64,000 nt of DNA, from the NCBI GenBank assembly GCA_023079485.1, contig CM041084.1, positions 125,030,292-125,094,291 of the forward strand, read 5' to 3'. This DNA comes from Archilochus colubris. Lineage: Eukaryota; Chordata; Aves; Apodiformes; Trochilidae. The translations under genes and the position numbers were made by a program. Shown here piece by piece: positions 35,125 to 49,176 of the stretch (positions are counted from its first letter, which is position 1; every line of letters starts with the position of its first letter). Under the pieces are notes generated by a model. It saw only the letters and a program-made list of their open reading frames with translations, searched no databases and was not told where the DNA came from.

Positions 35125-38100
35125 AAATATTAAGTTACATTTTGTTGTTAGAATTGTTCCTATTTCCTCTCAAATATCTCAGGCAATAGTGCAATGGCAA
35201 GAATTCCATAGTTATAGGTGGTGAGAAGAAAATATCTGCAGATATATCAGCTGCTGGTAGATACCAAACAGTAACTTTTACTTATGCTTCAGAAAATGCT
35301 TCTATAGACACAGAGAGAATTGCTATATCATTTGAAGAAAGAACTTTTGTGGGTATTTTAGAAAGATGTTAACTGTAAATCAAGATGTTTTACTGTGGCC
35401 TCACTTATGTAAAAATTCTTAGCATGATAAATTTTAATTTTTATCATAGCTTATTCTTCTATTTCTATCTTAAAATATTAATCAATGTTATCATCTTCTA
35501 CTTATATATGAAGATCCAGAAAAAACCATGAAATAGAGCATGGAAGATTTCGGAAAGCCTTCCATACAACAGTCAGTCTGACACTTACGTATAATCTCCT
35601 GCTGTATCTGACATTTGTTGGTTGAGATTTTCACTTTGATATCCAAGAGAAATTGTTACTATAAAGAATTCTGGTTTAAAACCTATTTTGCATATGCCAG
35701 TTTCTATTTTTAAAAAATCTTTCTGGCTAAATCAAAGGTTCTTCACTGACATGCTGAAAAGCACTCCTCTAAGCAGTACGTCTCTGCCAGATTACAGCTT
35801 CCAAACCCCAGCTACTTCTGTGTTAGATGTTTGCAAAAAGTGTCAGTGAAATATATGATGACGAAAGTGTTTTGCTCAATAGTTGTAATTTCATTCAGTT
35901 TGAACTGTTTCAGCTCTCCCTTCTTACGTCCAAAAATTTTCCTTGAACAGATACCAGCTCTTGATATTTGGATAGAAGAGAGAAAGATTAAGGAAGGATT
36001 ATTGGAGGAAATGTCAAGCAGTCTTTACTTTTCCAAATTATTTTCACTGGAAACATCTGAGTATGAAATATATGCAATTCCCATGATGCCATGGGGTGCC
36101 ATTTTCCAAAATGAGGACCTGGTACTATAGCCACCTTTTTCTGCAGATGGAAGGACAACACAGTCTCTTCAGAAGCACCTTATCTCAGTGACAAATACAC
36201 ATAAAAAGTTCTTAGTGGGTCACCAATGGTCTACTTTCTTTCCTAATGCACTCAATAAATGTCTGCATTCCCAAGTGAGCAATGTCTTGCTTATGGCTAT
36301 ACCTAAACTAGCAATGTAGGACATGTTTCTGGATCTAGGTGAGATTTGATGTGGGTGCTCACTAGCTTCCCACTCCTTGAGTGGCAGTGAAGGCAGTGGC
36401 ATGAGAACACATCCGAAGGAGCACTCTAGGAATGAGTCTCATCTGAAGGAACAGAGCATTGTGATCCTGGAGAGCTGCACCAAGAGCAAGCTCTGCTACA
36501 GCATCTGTTTGGGTTAGTATGACAACTTGAAACGTCTGCTGCTGTAAGCAAAGGAAATTTTTGGTGTGGAGAAGTTTTATCATGATTCTTACTTCATTCT
36601 CCAGACCACACCCTAGTTCAGGTTACATTTACTGGGTTTGTTTTGTTTCTTTTTATTTTAAGGACTGAGATGGCCAAAAGACTTGGAAAAGAGTAGTTTG
36701 TGTGCTCCATTCTTTCAGTTTCAGCAGCAGTACTATGTTAGCCCAGAATATGCTGTAATGTGAGAAAGACCAACTGATGTCCAGACAGTAATGGAGAAAA
36801 ACTCTGGCAATTTAAATATCACTGATAATGAATCTTGGGGACTGGTGGACAGCAGTTGCCAAGTCAGGGTTCAATGACTTATATAAAGCAAATAAACCTT
36901 TCATATGGTCAGAATGTTGTTTATTTTGTTGAGTAACTAGATCGGGTAAACTTCTGCATTCTTTTTAGTAGGTTCTCTATCATGTTCCCATTTCATAGTG
37001 TGTTAGTTGTTATGGAAACATTTCATATTGGCATGAGTCAAGTTTAGTCATAGCCACATGAGCAAAATAAAACTGGTTTATATATTAGTTGAACATTTAT
37101 TTAAAAATTTGGGAGCTAATAAAGATGTTTATGGTATTGGTGGCTGTGCACGTGTGTGTATGTACATAACACATATATGTAACTCATGAAGCTGTGATAT
37201 TCAGTTTTGTTTCTTGTAAGGAAATTAAGTGATATGACACATTCTAAGAGAATCCAAGTAAAAACAACTGTCATAGGATCCTACTGTTGTGCAAGTCACA
37301 CATTTTGAAGTGAGGTTTTTTTGAAGGTATGCTAGGGTTGCAGTAAGATCTACAGGATATGTAAAAAGTATGTGATAATAATATTTACCCTTCATTTCCT
37401 ATTTTGTTCTCTTTGTGGTGTTTGTTTACTGAGTTTAAGAATAATGAGCAGCTTGGCCCCATTTCTTCATGCCACACATTCCTTCCAAAAACCTATTGCT
37501 GTATGCTAGACTGAATAAAAATAAAATCACTACTATGGGAAGATCTGTGGCCCAGGAGGGAATAAGACCTTTAGCACCACTTTTGTATTACATAAACAAA
37601 GACTTTTTGTATGAGCTGAGGACAGCTATGCAACAGATGAAATAAAAATAACTATATTCTATACATATTGAATGTTAACTTTATTATTAAATAAGTGTAG
37701 TCTGATATTTTTTAAAACTATCCTTTAAAAGTCAATGAATAAACACCCAGGGAAATAGCTACATGTATAATCGGCCATAAAGAGCAACAAATTATGTTTT
37801 CCTGTTTGGTGATCTAGAAAATATCCATAAATATAATTTTTAAAATGCTTACTTGTAGATGGAATGGATTTGCATAGAGACATTGACACAATTCCTGCAA
37901 CCTTGTAATAAAAATAAAATGTTATATTTTTTCCTCTTATTTATTTATTTGTTTGTTAGCTTGCTTGTTTTTTCCTTGCAGGATTTTATATGTAGGATAA
38001 CTATACATTTATTATTTTTATCTGAGATTCAAATCTGTCCCATTCTGAATTGGACAAAATCTAATGCAGGGGAAACTGGGGATTCCAGTATAAATCATCG

Positions 38101-40465
38101 TAGTAAATTAAATAATACAACTGGGAGCATAATGATTTACCAATAGCAATATCTACTTAAAACCCAGATTAAATTAAAATGTGCTTTTCAATTGTAGCTC
38201 TGCCCATGAAGTTCCATTACCTCCTTCCAATTGGCTAATTGTCTGATTTCTAAAATGCCATGCATGGGAACACTGATCTGAATTTAATGAAATTAACAAA
38301 ATTGGAATAAATTTGGAATGGACTTATCTCAACTAGCCTTACTCACAGAAAAATACATTTTTAATACTAGCATGGTTGTCTACACCACCTCTGTCACTAT
38401 GAGGGACAAAAGTGCAGGCCTTCTTCCAAGAGCAAGCAATGAAAACCCTCTTAGTTACCTAGTTACGGACAAGATTAATTACTCTCTTCCACACAGTGCC
38501 CATCTCTAGACATCAGCTGTAAGTGGTGCTTTAAAAATGCATGTAAACCAGCTAAAATGAGTATCAGAATCTTGCACTAGGTGAGATGAATCTTACTTTT
38601 CTACTAGTAGGAAATCTTTTTGCTTTGAGACACTTCCTAATCGAGAGATCGAAGCATAATCTCTGTCTGCCTCTGAACTAATGAATCTTCTGACTGCTAT
38701 GTCAAATGTTTTCCACCTTCAGTGTGCTTGTAAGTTGTTTTTTTTTAGGTCTCCAGCATACCAAACTTTTGCTTTAATTGCATAATTTCAGAAATGTCAC
38801 ACTTCATTCTTTTCCATGCTTTTTCCATGACAGTTTATAATTTCTTGACTGCCTCTTCATAAGTTTTATATCGTTCCCAACTGCTTATAGACTCTTGATG
38901 TTTCCCCTTATATTTAGGAGGAAGGGTTTCTCTACTGAGTCTCAAAATTATTCCTCTTTACTGGTATCATCCCTTTTAGTTCACCATGATTTGTTTCTCT
39001 CTTTACCAGTTTCAAGAATTTTGTTTACATTCTCCATAGAGATTAAAGATAAGATTTTTAGACTTGTTAAGCCTTCTCTTATTTCTTCTCACATTAATGT
39101 CAATGATAAGCTCTCCTTAACTTCAAAGAAATATAATTAGGACGAAGCTAGAAGCTTTTATACTGAGAATAGAAATTAATTGATTGATTTTATTCTTCTA
39201 CGATGTTTGAGAAAATTGGCCATCAAAAATATCTCCAGTGCTTTGAAACTTATGGGCCTGGATAATAGTTTCTTATTCATTCTTATTTTCTTGTTTTCTA
39301 AAAGGCAAAGGGGAAAAGGATTTTGGCTGTGGAATAAGCATACTAAACCTGAGTTAGTTGGCTATTTGAAATGGGCTAACTGCTGCTTTACCTCATTGAA
39401 TAACAAAACTATTCCAGAAGTTTACTTTGACCAGTGTCTAATTTATTTATTTCTTCCATCTGTAAGGAAATATTTTTGTTTTGTGAAGTTTAGGATACTT
39501 AGTGTAGGATTGCATACCTTTTCTAGTTTTATGACTTTAGGATCTGAATTAGAGAGACTGGAATGACATAATGTATTCCCAGCTATTTATGTGGCTCTTC
39601 AACCAGTTTTATTAGTACTGTCCTAAAAACATTGTAGATGTGGGAGCTTTGTTTGAAGAGTAAAACAAGTAAACAAATAAAAAGTTGCATTTATTTCCTG
39701 CACAATTGTGACATAATTCTTTTTCCAGTGTCATAAAGATGGGATGAAGTGAAACACAATGATATCAGTAAGCAAGTATTTATAGACCATATTTATTAAA
39801 AAGGGGTTTAAATATCTTATCAGTACTGAACTAGATATTTTTCTGTCATAGGTTTAAATGCAAATGAGTTAAGCAAGTTTATGCCAGTTTAGAGATCTGA
39901 CTTGTCTGTGGAGCTAGAATAGCTTTAGTACTTCGTCATTGTGAAACTTACATGAAATGCATTTCCACAATGCATTGTAAGCCTTCTATATTTTTTATTT
40001 GAGACTTTCTTACAATATGCTTTTTTTTTTGGGCTTATGTTGCTTTTCTTGTAAGTAAAACTAGGTGAAAAACTACATTTGTAGGATTTACTACTTCCAG
40101 ATTCTAAAATATTTACAGGGAATTCAAGGTATTGTGAAGATAACACTGAGGAAAAAGATAAGTTCAGTAACATTTTGACAAAGCAGCATTTTACTCATTG
40201 GGGGTTTTGTTACTATTCTTGTCAGAAATTTCCTAGTGAGTTCACCAAAATGTTTGTTGCCTATCCATAAAGAGATAGGTATGTATATTTTGAGCTGACA
40301 TATATTAATGGAATATTTACAATATGGGGGGATAAATCAATGATTCAAACCAGTCTGGATTGTGCACTGAGTTATATTTATATGTTTTATAAACTCCAAA
40401 TGGGAGACAATTGTGTCTGCTTGAAGAGCACAGATTTGTGGACATGAAGTGGAAGAGTATAACCT
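35125..40465. other. AT-rich non-coding DNA
   Basis: No gene or transposon recognised. A TTTA/TTTG-type simple tract lies at about 37935-37975. Open frames at 35831-36130, 37859-38146, 38895-39140 and 39180-39566 (up to 128 codons) are rich in Phe, Leu, Ile and Ser, as expected of T-rich chance frames, and show no splice context. I do not call them. Confidence 0.5.
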
Positions 40466-40925
40466 AGTAAGCATCAGTCAAAGTTTGGATCATGAAATTG
40501 AAGAGTTTTCTGTTCTTGGAGAAGCAAGGAAGGGCGTGAGCATAACTGCTCTCTTGAACTTCCAGAAGGCAGACTTTGGCCTGGGCAGGAGATTGGTCAA
40601 CAGAATCCATTGGCAGTCAAACATGAATCCACTGGAAAAGCTTTAAGAAGAAAACTTAAAAGTGAAGGAGCAGACTGTCCTTTGTCAAAACACAAGACAG
40701 GAGGGGAGAAGAGTGGCCTGGATGAACAGAGAGCTTTGGCTGGAACTCAGGAAATAAAGGAGTTTTTTTGAGGTAGGCAGCTCAGGAGTACCACAAGGAT
40801 ATTGTGGGGTTATGAAGGAAGAAACTTAGAAGGGCAAAAGCCCAACAAGAACTTAATCGGTCACTGTGTTAAAAACCAACTAAAAATGTTTTTTTTCCCC
40901 AAAATGATTCTGTGATTCCAGGTAA
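40466..40925 (+). mobile_element. CR1 internal fragment (end of endonuclease and linker of ORF2) apparently joined to a CR1 tip
   Basis: 40466-40890 matches CR1 ORF2 from the end of the APE-type endonuclease (gatcatgaaattgaa, the Asp-His motif) through the linker to the RT: cagactttggcctg, gcagactgtcc, ggcctggatgaacagagagctttggctgg, caactaaaaatg. All RT sequence is missing. Directly after a T run come 'aaaatgattctgtgattcc' (40902-40920), which resembles the CR1 3' terminal octamers. The simplest reading is one insertion with a large internal deletion. Chance similarity of the short tail is possible. The 65-codon frame at 40449-40646 is part of this ORF. Confidence 0.8.
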
Positions 40926-43900
40926 CAACTGTTGAAAAGATTTGAGAATCACAATTAACTAAATATCAGGTCTCAGAATGATTAGCAGTTGCCCTAATTG
41001 GGTCTTCGAATGTATGAACAAAAGAATAGTCACAGAAATTGCTAAAATACATTACAATCACAATGATTATTGATTAGTCCCATTGTGTTCTTTTGGGGAA
41101 TAGATTGTAAGGTTCCTTTCCACTCCCCCTGTCCCTCAACACAATTTCCAAACCCTAGTATAATATGGGAATTAATTACCTGTTCACATTGTCAGCATGT
41201 AGAAACATTTGTACATTCTGACCTGTGACTTTAATTTGGAATAAGTAATTTTGAACTACTGTGTTTATCCAAATATCAAACAATATGACCACTTAAATAC
41301 CTGTAAGGGGGCAGATTTCTGACTGAAGATAATTCTTTAACCTGCCCCCAAAAAACGATAATACTGAGAAGATTGACAGTTGAAACTAAAAAAAATAAGA
41401 CAAAATGAAACATAGTTTAATGACAGACAATTAAATTGGAGCAATTTTTAGAGATTAAACAGGAACTTGATGTTGTAGCTTCATTACCCTTTTAGTTGCA
41501 GGATTTTCTGGCTTCTGTTTGCAGTATTTAAAATTCTGAGCATGGTATTTATTAGGAGTGTGCTATTTACAAGAGCAATATGGCCCATATGAACAGTCAG
41601 AGTGCTGTTTTGGCACCCACAGCACTTCTCATAAAACAAATAAGGCTTGAAAAGATAGCAGCTACAATGGCAGCAGAAGGAATTCCGCCTACATAATGAA
41701 AAAAAAAAAACCATCAAAAACACATCTCTCCAAAAAGGACACAGTTCTGTAGTTGGACACAATGTGGAGAAGGGAGTGTGAGCTGGGAGGAGAAGCTGAA
41801 TGTTGTTTACTTATCAGTGGCTGGGATATCTTAAAGGATCTCCTTGTGGATATCAGAAATGTCATGCAAACACAGACAATTTAAGAGCTCTACTGAGCTG
41901 AAGGCAGTCTGTGACTGCTGAATTCCTCTAGCAGGTCAGCTCACCTGGAAACTCCCAAGCAGGAATGAGAAGGATGGGTAAGGAGAACAGATTGCTTCCG
42001 AAGAGGTGATGGTATGTTTTTAGGGCACATTATTGCAGCTTACTTAATGTAACAATTTCTGTTAAAAGTGGTTCTGTTTTGTAAAATATTAAGAAAAACA
42101 AAATAGCAAAAAAGCAAAGACTATTGAAATAAAATAAATTTTATAATATTTTTTAAAAATGAAAATAGTTGACTTCAGAATATCAGAATGTCTTCTTGTG
42201 CTTGTCTCTCACTTTTTAGGGAGGATTCAAGGGTTTCTTGCCTCTTTACTTCCTGCTGTGTGACATTTTTACCAAAAAAATGGCACAAGGTCTGCAGCCC
42301 CTGAGGCATTGCTGATTGTCTTCCTACATATTTAAGTTACGTATATAACTGAAGGAATTCTGAAGTATAAGTTATACATTCCCCCTTTCCCTTCTTCTTA
42401 TAGGGTCAATTAGTATAGATTACCCAGAAACAGCTTTCTGTGGGCACTGCTTGATAAGCACAGTTGAAAGCTGGTAAATTTAGTTTCAAGATAAGCCTGT
42501 TTTTTACTTCTTTATAATGTAGATGTGTAACTGAAGTTTTCTGATGCTCTATGCAGTGCCCAGATCAGATTTTCTAACACTAATTGCAGACTAGGACTGG
42601 GACTCTGCTTGGAGGTAATGCTGCAGAATCTTTCTGAGCTGCCAGATTGCCTTCCACACAGTTGCAGGTACCCTTTTTCTTTTAAACTATTCTTGCTTTT
42701 CCATTCCTATAAATAAGGTGTGGACCAGTGCATGGAAGTAACGTCATTGAATGGAGATAGGAATGCACAGGACTGCAATGCCTCATTTTATTTAAAAAAA
42801 AAATAAGATTTCTAAAAATTGTGCTACTTTGCACTTGCATGAATGGAGGGAGGAGATACGTTTTTAATAAGATGATTCCTCTCCTCTGAGTTCATTGGAT
42901 CAGAGGTGTATCCAAATATTGCTAGTCACTGTAAAAGAAGTTAGATCAATTTATCCTATTAAAAAAAAAATGCTGGATCAGTATCATACAGTTTTCAGAA
43001 GGACAAATCAGAGAATCTTCTTTCAAAGGCATCTGTTCTTTTCCTTTAGCAATCTTCATAGGACTTTCCATTAAGAGAAGCAGTATTTAAAGGCAAATGG
43101 AAAAATATATAAAAATATATTAATTAAAAGGGAATCTATCAAGGCTTAATGCATGGCTGGTGCCCTTTTTTGAAGATATCTAATTCAATTCCTAAGAAAA
43201 ATAGTAAGAAAATGAATTATTTATACAAAAAAATTGGAAGTAAATTATCATTTGAATTTTCTCAGAACTGTAATCATCTCAAGTAAAATGTTTTAAGTCT
43301 CCTGAATATCACATCTTCTGCGTTTGTACGTGTGTGTGTGTACATATTAACAATTATATTTGAACACATATATTAACCTTTTCAAGTGGATTAATTTTGC
43401 ACAACTATAGTGTGATGCTAAGCATAGAAACTTTTTTTTCTCAGCTAAGTTTGAAGAACAGGGATGTGCTATAGGCCAGTTCATGGGATCCTATCCTTTT
43501 GTGAAACCACTGTTCTCCTGATTCTTTCCAAATGCACAATTATCTCTGCAACAGCTGCCAAAATGAAGACTATTGACTCTGATGACATGCTAAGTATGCA
43601 GCAAGGATTTCATTCTTGGCATACCCATTCATTCACACAAGTAGGAGAAACTTAAGAGAGGTGACTGCTTTCTATCGACATAGCTGACTTAAATAAAATT
43701 GTTTAACCTACTTCTTCTTCTTCCCAAGGTTATTGAAGGCAGGGAGAAAAGAAGAAAGAAAAGATAAATCTTCCTTTTCATGTTTCCTGTCTTTAATCTA
43801 CAAAATCCTGATATTTGTTTTTTCTGATTTTTAGGGTACAAGTGTTTCCTCTGCAAGGCAGGAAATTTCACTTTTTTTTGAGTCCTGGAATGAGATCTCA

Positions 43901-44616
43901 AGAAAGCAGCAGATAAAAAGTAGGTCAGCATTTCCAAATACCGTTAGAACTTCAACATGCAAGATTTTCCTCTGTCACATAGTTTTATGTGGACTTTCTC
44001 CATGTTACATAACATTCACCTCTAACTGTGCTTCAGGTAAGCCCAAAGCCAATGTGACACTGAGACTTTACTTTAAACATTTTCAAATTTAGTGAAACTA
44101 AGAGTTCAAGATGGAAAGAGAACTTTCTCTCCTCTCCCCTTCATTACTGGCTGACATCATACACTGTACAGTTCCTTTATACCCCCTGCTCCATCAAGGC
44201 TTTCAACTACCTCTGAATTTAAAAGAATTTAAATAGTGTGAAACAGTTCACTGCAATGTTTAGATTATTGTCTTTTGTCTACCATTGCATTGATAAGTCA
44301 TATCATACAATTTTTTCTCTATACTAATTAGACAGCAAGACAAATACACATTGGGTGTTTTTTAATATAAAATTAACATTTACCAGATGAAGGTGCTTTT
44401 TCTAAATTTATGTTAACATCTTCTAAACCATCTGGCATAGTCATCCACCTAATAGTCTGGATAAGTATTTCAGACTTTTTCAGATTTCAAGTTCCATTAT
44501 GATCTCCCTTCTCTACAATTGCATGGTTAATAAAATAGATCCTGAAAAGGAAATAATTCTTGATTTTGTGTTTTATCACAACATGATATAAATTCAGTTT
44601 CTTTCAACTTAATTAT
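40926..44616. other. AT-rich non-coding DNA
   Basis: No gene or transposon recognised. A (GT)6 microsatellite lies at 43330-43341, with A/T-rich stretches near 42110-42170 and 43100-43135. Frames at 41484-41762 (minus) and 43689-43937 (minus) have no motif. Confidence 0.5.
43330..43341 (+). repeat. (GT)6 microsatellite
   Basis: Six GT units, flanked by gtac on both sides. Confidence 0.85.
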
Positions 44617-45082
44617 GCCCTGTGAGCACCTGGGTCAGAGAAGAAGGAAGGGGAGGACATGCTCCAAGGTCTGGATCAGAGATTCCCCTGAAGCCCTTGG
44701 AAGACACCTCAGTGAAGTAAGTATTCCCTGCAGTCTGTGGATGGGACCATACCTGAGCAGATGGATATTACCTGAAGGACTGCAGCCTTGGAGAGGACCC
44801 AGGATGGAGCAGGGGAAATGTGTGAGCAGGACAAAATGTCAGAGAGGAGCTGCCATGGACTGACTGCATGCCAGTCCCTCTTCCCCTGTGCTACTCAGGA
44901 TGAGGAGCAGTGCATAGAGGAACTGGAAATGAAGGAATGAAGTTAAGGTTGTTTTGCCCATAATGGTAGCTAGTAAATGATTTCCTTGTCTTTATCTCTG
45001 TCCACAAGTTTTTCTATTTCATTTTCTTCCCAGTCTTGTTCAGGGGGAAGTAAGAGAGTGGCTGAGTGGATGTCTGGACACT
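44617..45082 (+). mobile_element. Second, diverged copy of the module-bearing avian ERV LTR
   Basis: Same order of blocks as the LTR at 1.64-2.16 kb. Degenerate modules (gtctggatcagag, acctgagcagatgg, aggatggagcaggg) alternate with 'gaaggactgcagcc'-type spacers. After these come 'ttgttttgcccataatggtagc' sequence near 44949, 'ccttgtctttatctctgtccac' near 44984, and a tail near 45060-45082. The segment that holds the polyadenylation signal in the other copy is missing here, between about 44940 and 44950. It is in the same orientation, with no internal retroviral sequence. The 82-codon frame at 44615-44863 lies in it and is not a gene. Boundaries are approximate. Confidence 0.6.
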
Positions 45083-48000
45083 GATAATGTTAACTCACTA
45101 CAGACTAAAATACTGATAAGCCTCTCTTGCATAAAGACTTTTTTTTCTGAAATGTTTTGGGTTTTGTAAGGTGGACAGTTAGTATACTATGACTTCTGAT
45201 CTTACACTAAGTGTCCTCATGTCACTTTTATATTGTGTTTCTTATTTGCTACCTGTACCTTTCTTGAAAGTGTGATACTTCACAGAAGTGAATACTTATA
45301 CTTTATATAAGGATCAAATCTTGCTTTTAAAATCAGAATTCATATCAAAGTAAAATGACAAATTGCATTTGATACGACATTTGCAATGGATTGATGATTA
45401 TTACTCTTTGTTTTTCTCCTAGCAGGTCACTTGTTGCCAATGATTTTGAAGCAGTTTAATAAAACCTCCTAGACTGCTGAAATGTGGCAGCTGATTACAT
45501 GAGCATTTACATTTATGTTTAAAAAGGGTTACTTAAAGTAGTGAAATTCATCACAAACACAGAAGAACCATCATCATCATCATTACCTTTAATATTCACC
45601 TTTTGATTTAAGGGATAAAATGTTCAGCAACAAATTTTAATTACTATGAAAGCCTTGCTTTCAATCTGGTTTTGTAGACTGACTTTCATATTTAGTATGC
45701 CTTATTATAAGCATAATTTAGAAACTACTCTGAAATATATTGATGATTTGCATATGAATTGTGCAACATCTTTGCCTTCACTGAATTCATCATATAAAAC
45801 GTCATAATTTTTTATTAATCCAATGAATGCAAATGGGGAAATACCTGTTTTTGGAAAGTCATTTAATTCCCTCAAAAAGAAAAAGAATAACTATGTTTGT
45901 CTATGGTATGTAAATAAAAGCTATAGTATGCTATGACTGTGGAGACAATATTAGAACATTTAATTAGCTTTTAATTTCAAACAGCATACCTTGGTACCCT
46001 GCTTTTCAATGACATGAGGACTTGGAGCTGCATCATTGCTAATAAAGCCAAATTAAAATGGTTATAAATCTACCTTCTTAAATAACAATATGAAGATCCA
46101 AAGCTTTAGACAAGACAGTGCCACTTGCAGTCAGAAGAAATTAGTTTTATCATTATATAGATATCCCTTAGGGCATGGGAACATACCAAAAAATGGTCCA
46201 GCTCCTGCCTCTGCACTTGCCACACTTGAGAGGACAAGATATGGCATTCTGAGTGTATACCATAAGACGAATGTGCTCCTTGGCAATCCCTTTGCTCTCT
46301 CTCTCTCAAAGCTGTTCCTGAGCTATCTCTGCACTCACACATCTCAGGACAGTGCCTAAGCAGTATGGGATCTGTTGCAGAGTTATGCTGCTATGGTCAA
46401 TGGTTTTATGATTGGAAAGTCACCTTGTGCAGTTCTCTGGAAAACTAGTTTTTCTCAGATAATAACAAATCTAGCTCTCTTCAGTGTCTTATGTCAGTGA
46501 AGACCTAATTCCAGTTTATCTTAATTCTGCTGCTTTTCTTTGAAAGGAGCTGTAGATTGTCAAAGCATTCGACTCTGGTACTGTAGCTATTTTGTTCCTG
46601 CTGTCCCTTGGGAGCACAGCCAATTCTTTAATGGGTTTTCTAAGCAGTATAAAAGGTTTGCTCTGTGTCTGTATGTTTTACCACCTGAGAGTTTTTTGTA
46701 AGTCTACTGATGTAATTTCTGTCTTCAAAAGAAAATTTGGGCAAATGTTCTGCTTACTGTATTACCCTTAGCTGCCAAATCTAACCTGTTGCAGCCATTT
46801 TTATTACATTTTGAGTGGCAATCAAGTGGAGAAATCTTATCTCCCCTGAAATCTGTACCTGCAAAGTAATCTAGAAAAGGAAAATATTTAGGGTCACTCC
46901 CCTCTCCCCAGGTTGTTCCGGTACTTAAGACAAATCCTTGTCCTCTTCATTCTTACAACTGATAGTTAGAAAATACATTTTTCCCTGTGACCCATAAATT
47001 TTCCTGTGCTTACTATATAAGTCACCATTAAGGGGAATCTTCAAATGCAGAATTGGCCTTCCTGAACTCCCAGATTGCTTTTGAATTTTAAAACTGATTT
47101 TGCTTTTTTGAGTTTAACAGATAATCCTCTCAAACTAAGACTCCCAATGCATCTGAAGTCCCCAGTTCCAAGGTAGTTGTCATTGAGGAACTGTCTCAGA
47201 ATCACAGACCCTAAAAATCTCTGCTGTCCTGCAATTGACTGGGCAGTTTGGCAAGAATACTAGGAAAAGTTTTATTGGATGGTTGTCTGTGTTTTGGCAA
47301 GTATTAGTTGAAACAGATGTTTATATACAACATTCTTATTTCTGAAACATGCTTCATCTTAAAACTAGTTTGGTTTATTGCCCTTGTTACTCCTGTTGGA
47401 AAGTTGTTATAGAATATTCTGGCTCTGATGGCTACAGCTTATAATTTCCAACTCAAATGTATTCATGAGCCATCTAGAAAAAAATTATTAGGCCAACATT
47501 CCTGTTCATTTTAAATAACATTTCTTCTCCTATGTTTACTTGTAAACAAGCCATCTATTTATGGAGAGCAGTCTTATCACAACTGATTTCATTTTACTAA
47601 ATTAAACAAAACAAGACTTTTTTGTCTTATTATATATGGCTTGAGATACTTTGGGTACCTCATCATATAAATTATAGAATTGCATTTGCTATTTGATGGA
47701 TGTGTCACATTCTTGTGAAAAATAGCTCAGCCACATCATGCTATGCTGCTTCTAACTGTTTAGAGCAGAATTTATGTTCCTCCTTAAATGTATCAGTGTT
47801 GTCCACCATATTCTTCCAGTTACTTCTCTGTCATGCTGAAGTCTGATTCAAATTATGTTACTAACTAATTTTATCAGCTAGCCTTTAATTTTTGTGCCTG
47901 TATGACATACAATGTAATGAAAATATTAAAGAAGAGCTGTACTGTGACTAATCCTTAACTAACTGTATTACTAATTGATCCTGGCTTGATTATTCCCTTC

Positions 48001-48610
48001 TCAGATCTGTCACTTGCCAGATGTTTTTATATCAGTTCACTACTCACCATACAATCCTTGCACCAGCTTTCATGTTCTCCTACTTGCTAATTCCCATATC
48101 AGATGTTTTACCATATGTCTGATAATGATATTGCTATTTCCTCATTTATGTTATAAGCTATAGATATGAGGATGACATGATCCAGTGATTCTTGGACAAC
48201 TTATTTTGGAGTTTTTCTCATTTCCACTTATGATTGGTTCTGTATTAGCTCCCTAAATAAATGAATCCTTTACTTCAAAATAACTTGGTTTAAATCTTTA
48301 ATTTATGAAATAATTACTTTCAGATAAAGAATAGATGTATGTAAAGTGGGGTATTCTATGGGGGCTGTGGGAAACATGCTTTATCCTGTGAGGATAAAGA
48401 TTTGAAAGATGTTTTTGTAAATCTTAAACTTCCAGTTTCTTACATAGTAAGTGCTAGCCAGTTAATCTACTATTTCCCTTCTTCTGAACTTTCTGCTTTT
48501 CAGATAAAGTACTTAAGTAGTCACTGGAATACAGAATGAGAAAGTGTTCTCCAGAAACAGGAGGCACCCACCCTCCCTAATGATAATGAGTATTGAATTA
48601 TTTATACAAG
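45083..48610. other. AT-rich non-coding DNA
   Basis: No gene or transposon recognised. (CAT)5 at 45569-45583 and a short (CT)n at about 46294-46307. The overlapping plus and minus frames near 46090-46359 (89 and 78 codons) have no motif. Confidence 0.5.
45569..45583 (+). repeat. (CAT)5 microsatellite
   Basis: Five perfect CAT units. Confidence 0.85.
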
Positions 48611-49176
48611 GTCATAGAATCATATGACTGTTTTGATTGAAAAGGACCTTTCAGATCATCAAGTCCAACCATTAGACTAGCACTCTGCTGAGTCCACCAC
48701 TAAACCCTGTCCCTAAGCACCATGTCTACATGCCTTTTAAATACCCCCACGTATGGTGACTCCATTACTTTCCTTGGCAGCTTGTTTTAGTGCATTACAA
48801 CCCTTTCAGCAAAGAAATTTTTCCTAATATCCAATCTAAACTGCCTCTGGCAAAACTTGAGGCTATTTCCTTTTATCCTATCACTTGTTACTTGGGAGAA
48901 GAGACCAACACCACCTCCCTACAGCCTCCTGTCAGGTAGTTGCAGAGAGTGATTAGGTCTCCCCTGATCTTCTTCTTGTCCAGGCTAAACAACCCCAGTA
49001 CTGTCATCCAGGCTCCTCATAGGAGTTCTCCAGACCCCTCACCACCTTCACTGCTCATTTTTGGACTCCCTTCATCATCTTGATGTTTTTCTTGTATTGA
49101 GGGGCCCAAGAATAAGCTCAGCACTTGAGGTGCAGCCTCACCAGTGCAGATTACAGGGGCATGATCACTTCCCTTC
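48611..49176 (-). mobile_element. CR1 3' end (minus strand), about 570 bp
   Basis: The plus strand is the reverse complement of a CR1 3' end. It starts with the tail octamers (catagaatcatatga), then 'aaaaggacctttcagatcatc', 'aaagaaatttttcctaatatcc', 'ctatttccttttatcctatcac' and 'ctcccctgatcttcttcttgtcc'. It ends near 49176 in the region corresponding to the ORF2 C-terminus ('gtgcagcctcaccagtgcag'). The 3' end is complete, the 5' end truncated and the divergence moderate. Confidence 0.93.

Noticed and set aside
39180..39566. 128-codon plus frame with hydrophobic stretch
   Set aside because: T-rich DNA produces Phe/Leu/Ile-rich frames by chance. There is no homologue I recognise and no splice or promoter context.
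47190..47250. 'cagaatcacagaccctaaaaatctct' region as a CR1 minus-strand tip
   Set aside because: Only about 12 bases resemble the CR1 tail and the similarity does not continue into the 3' UTR.
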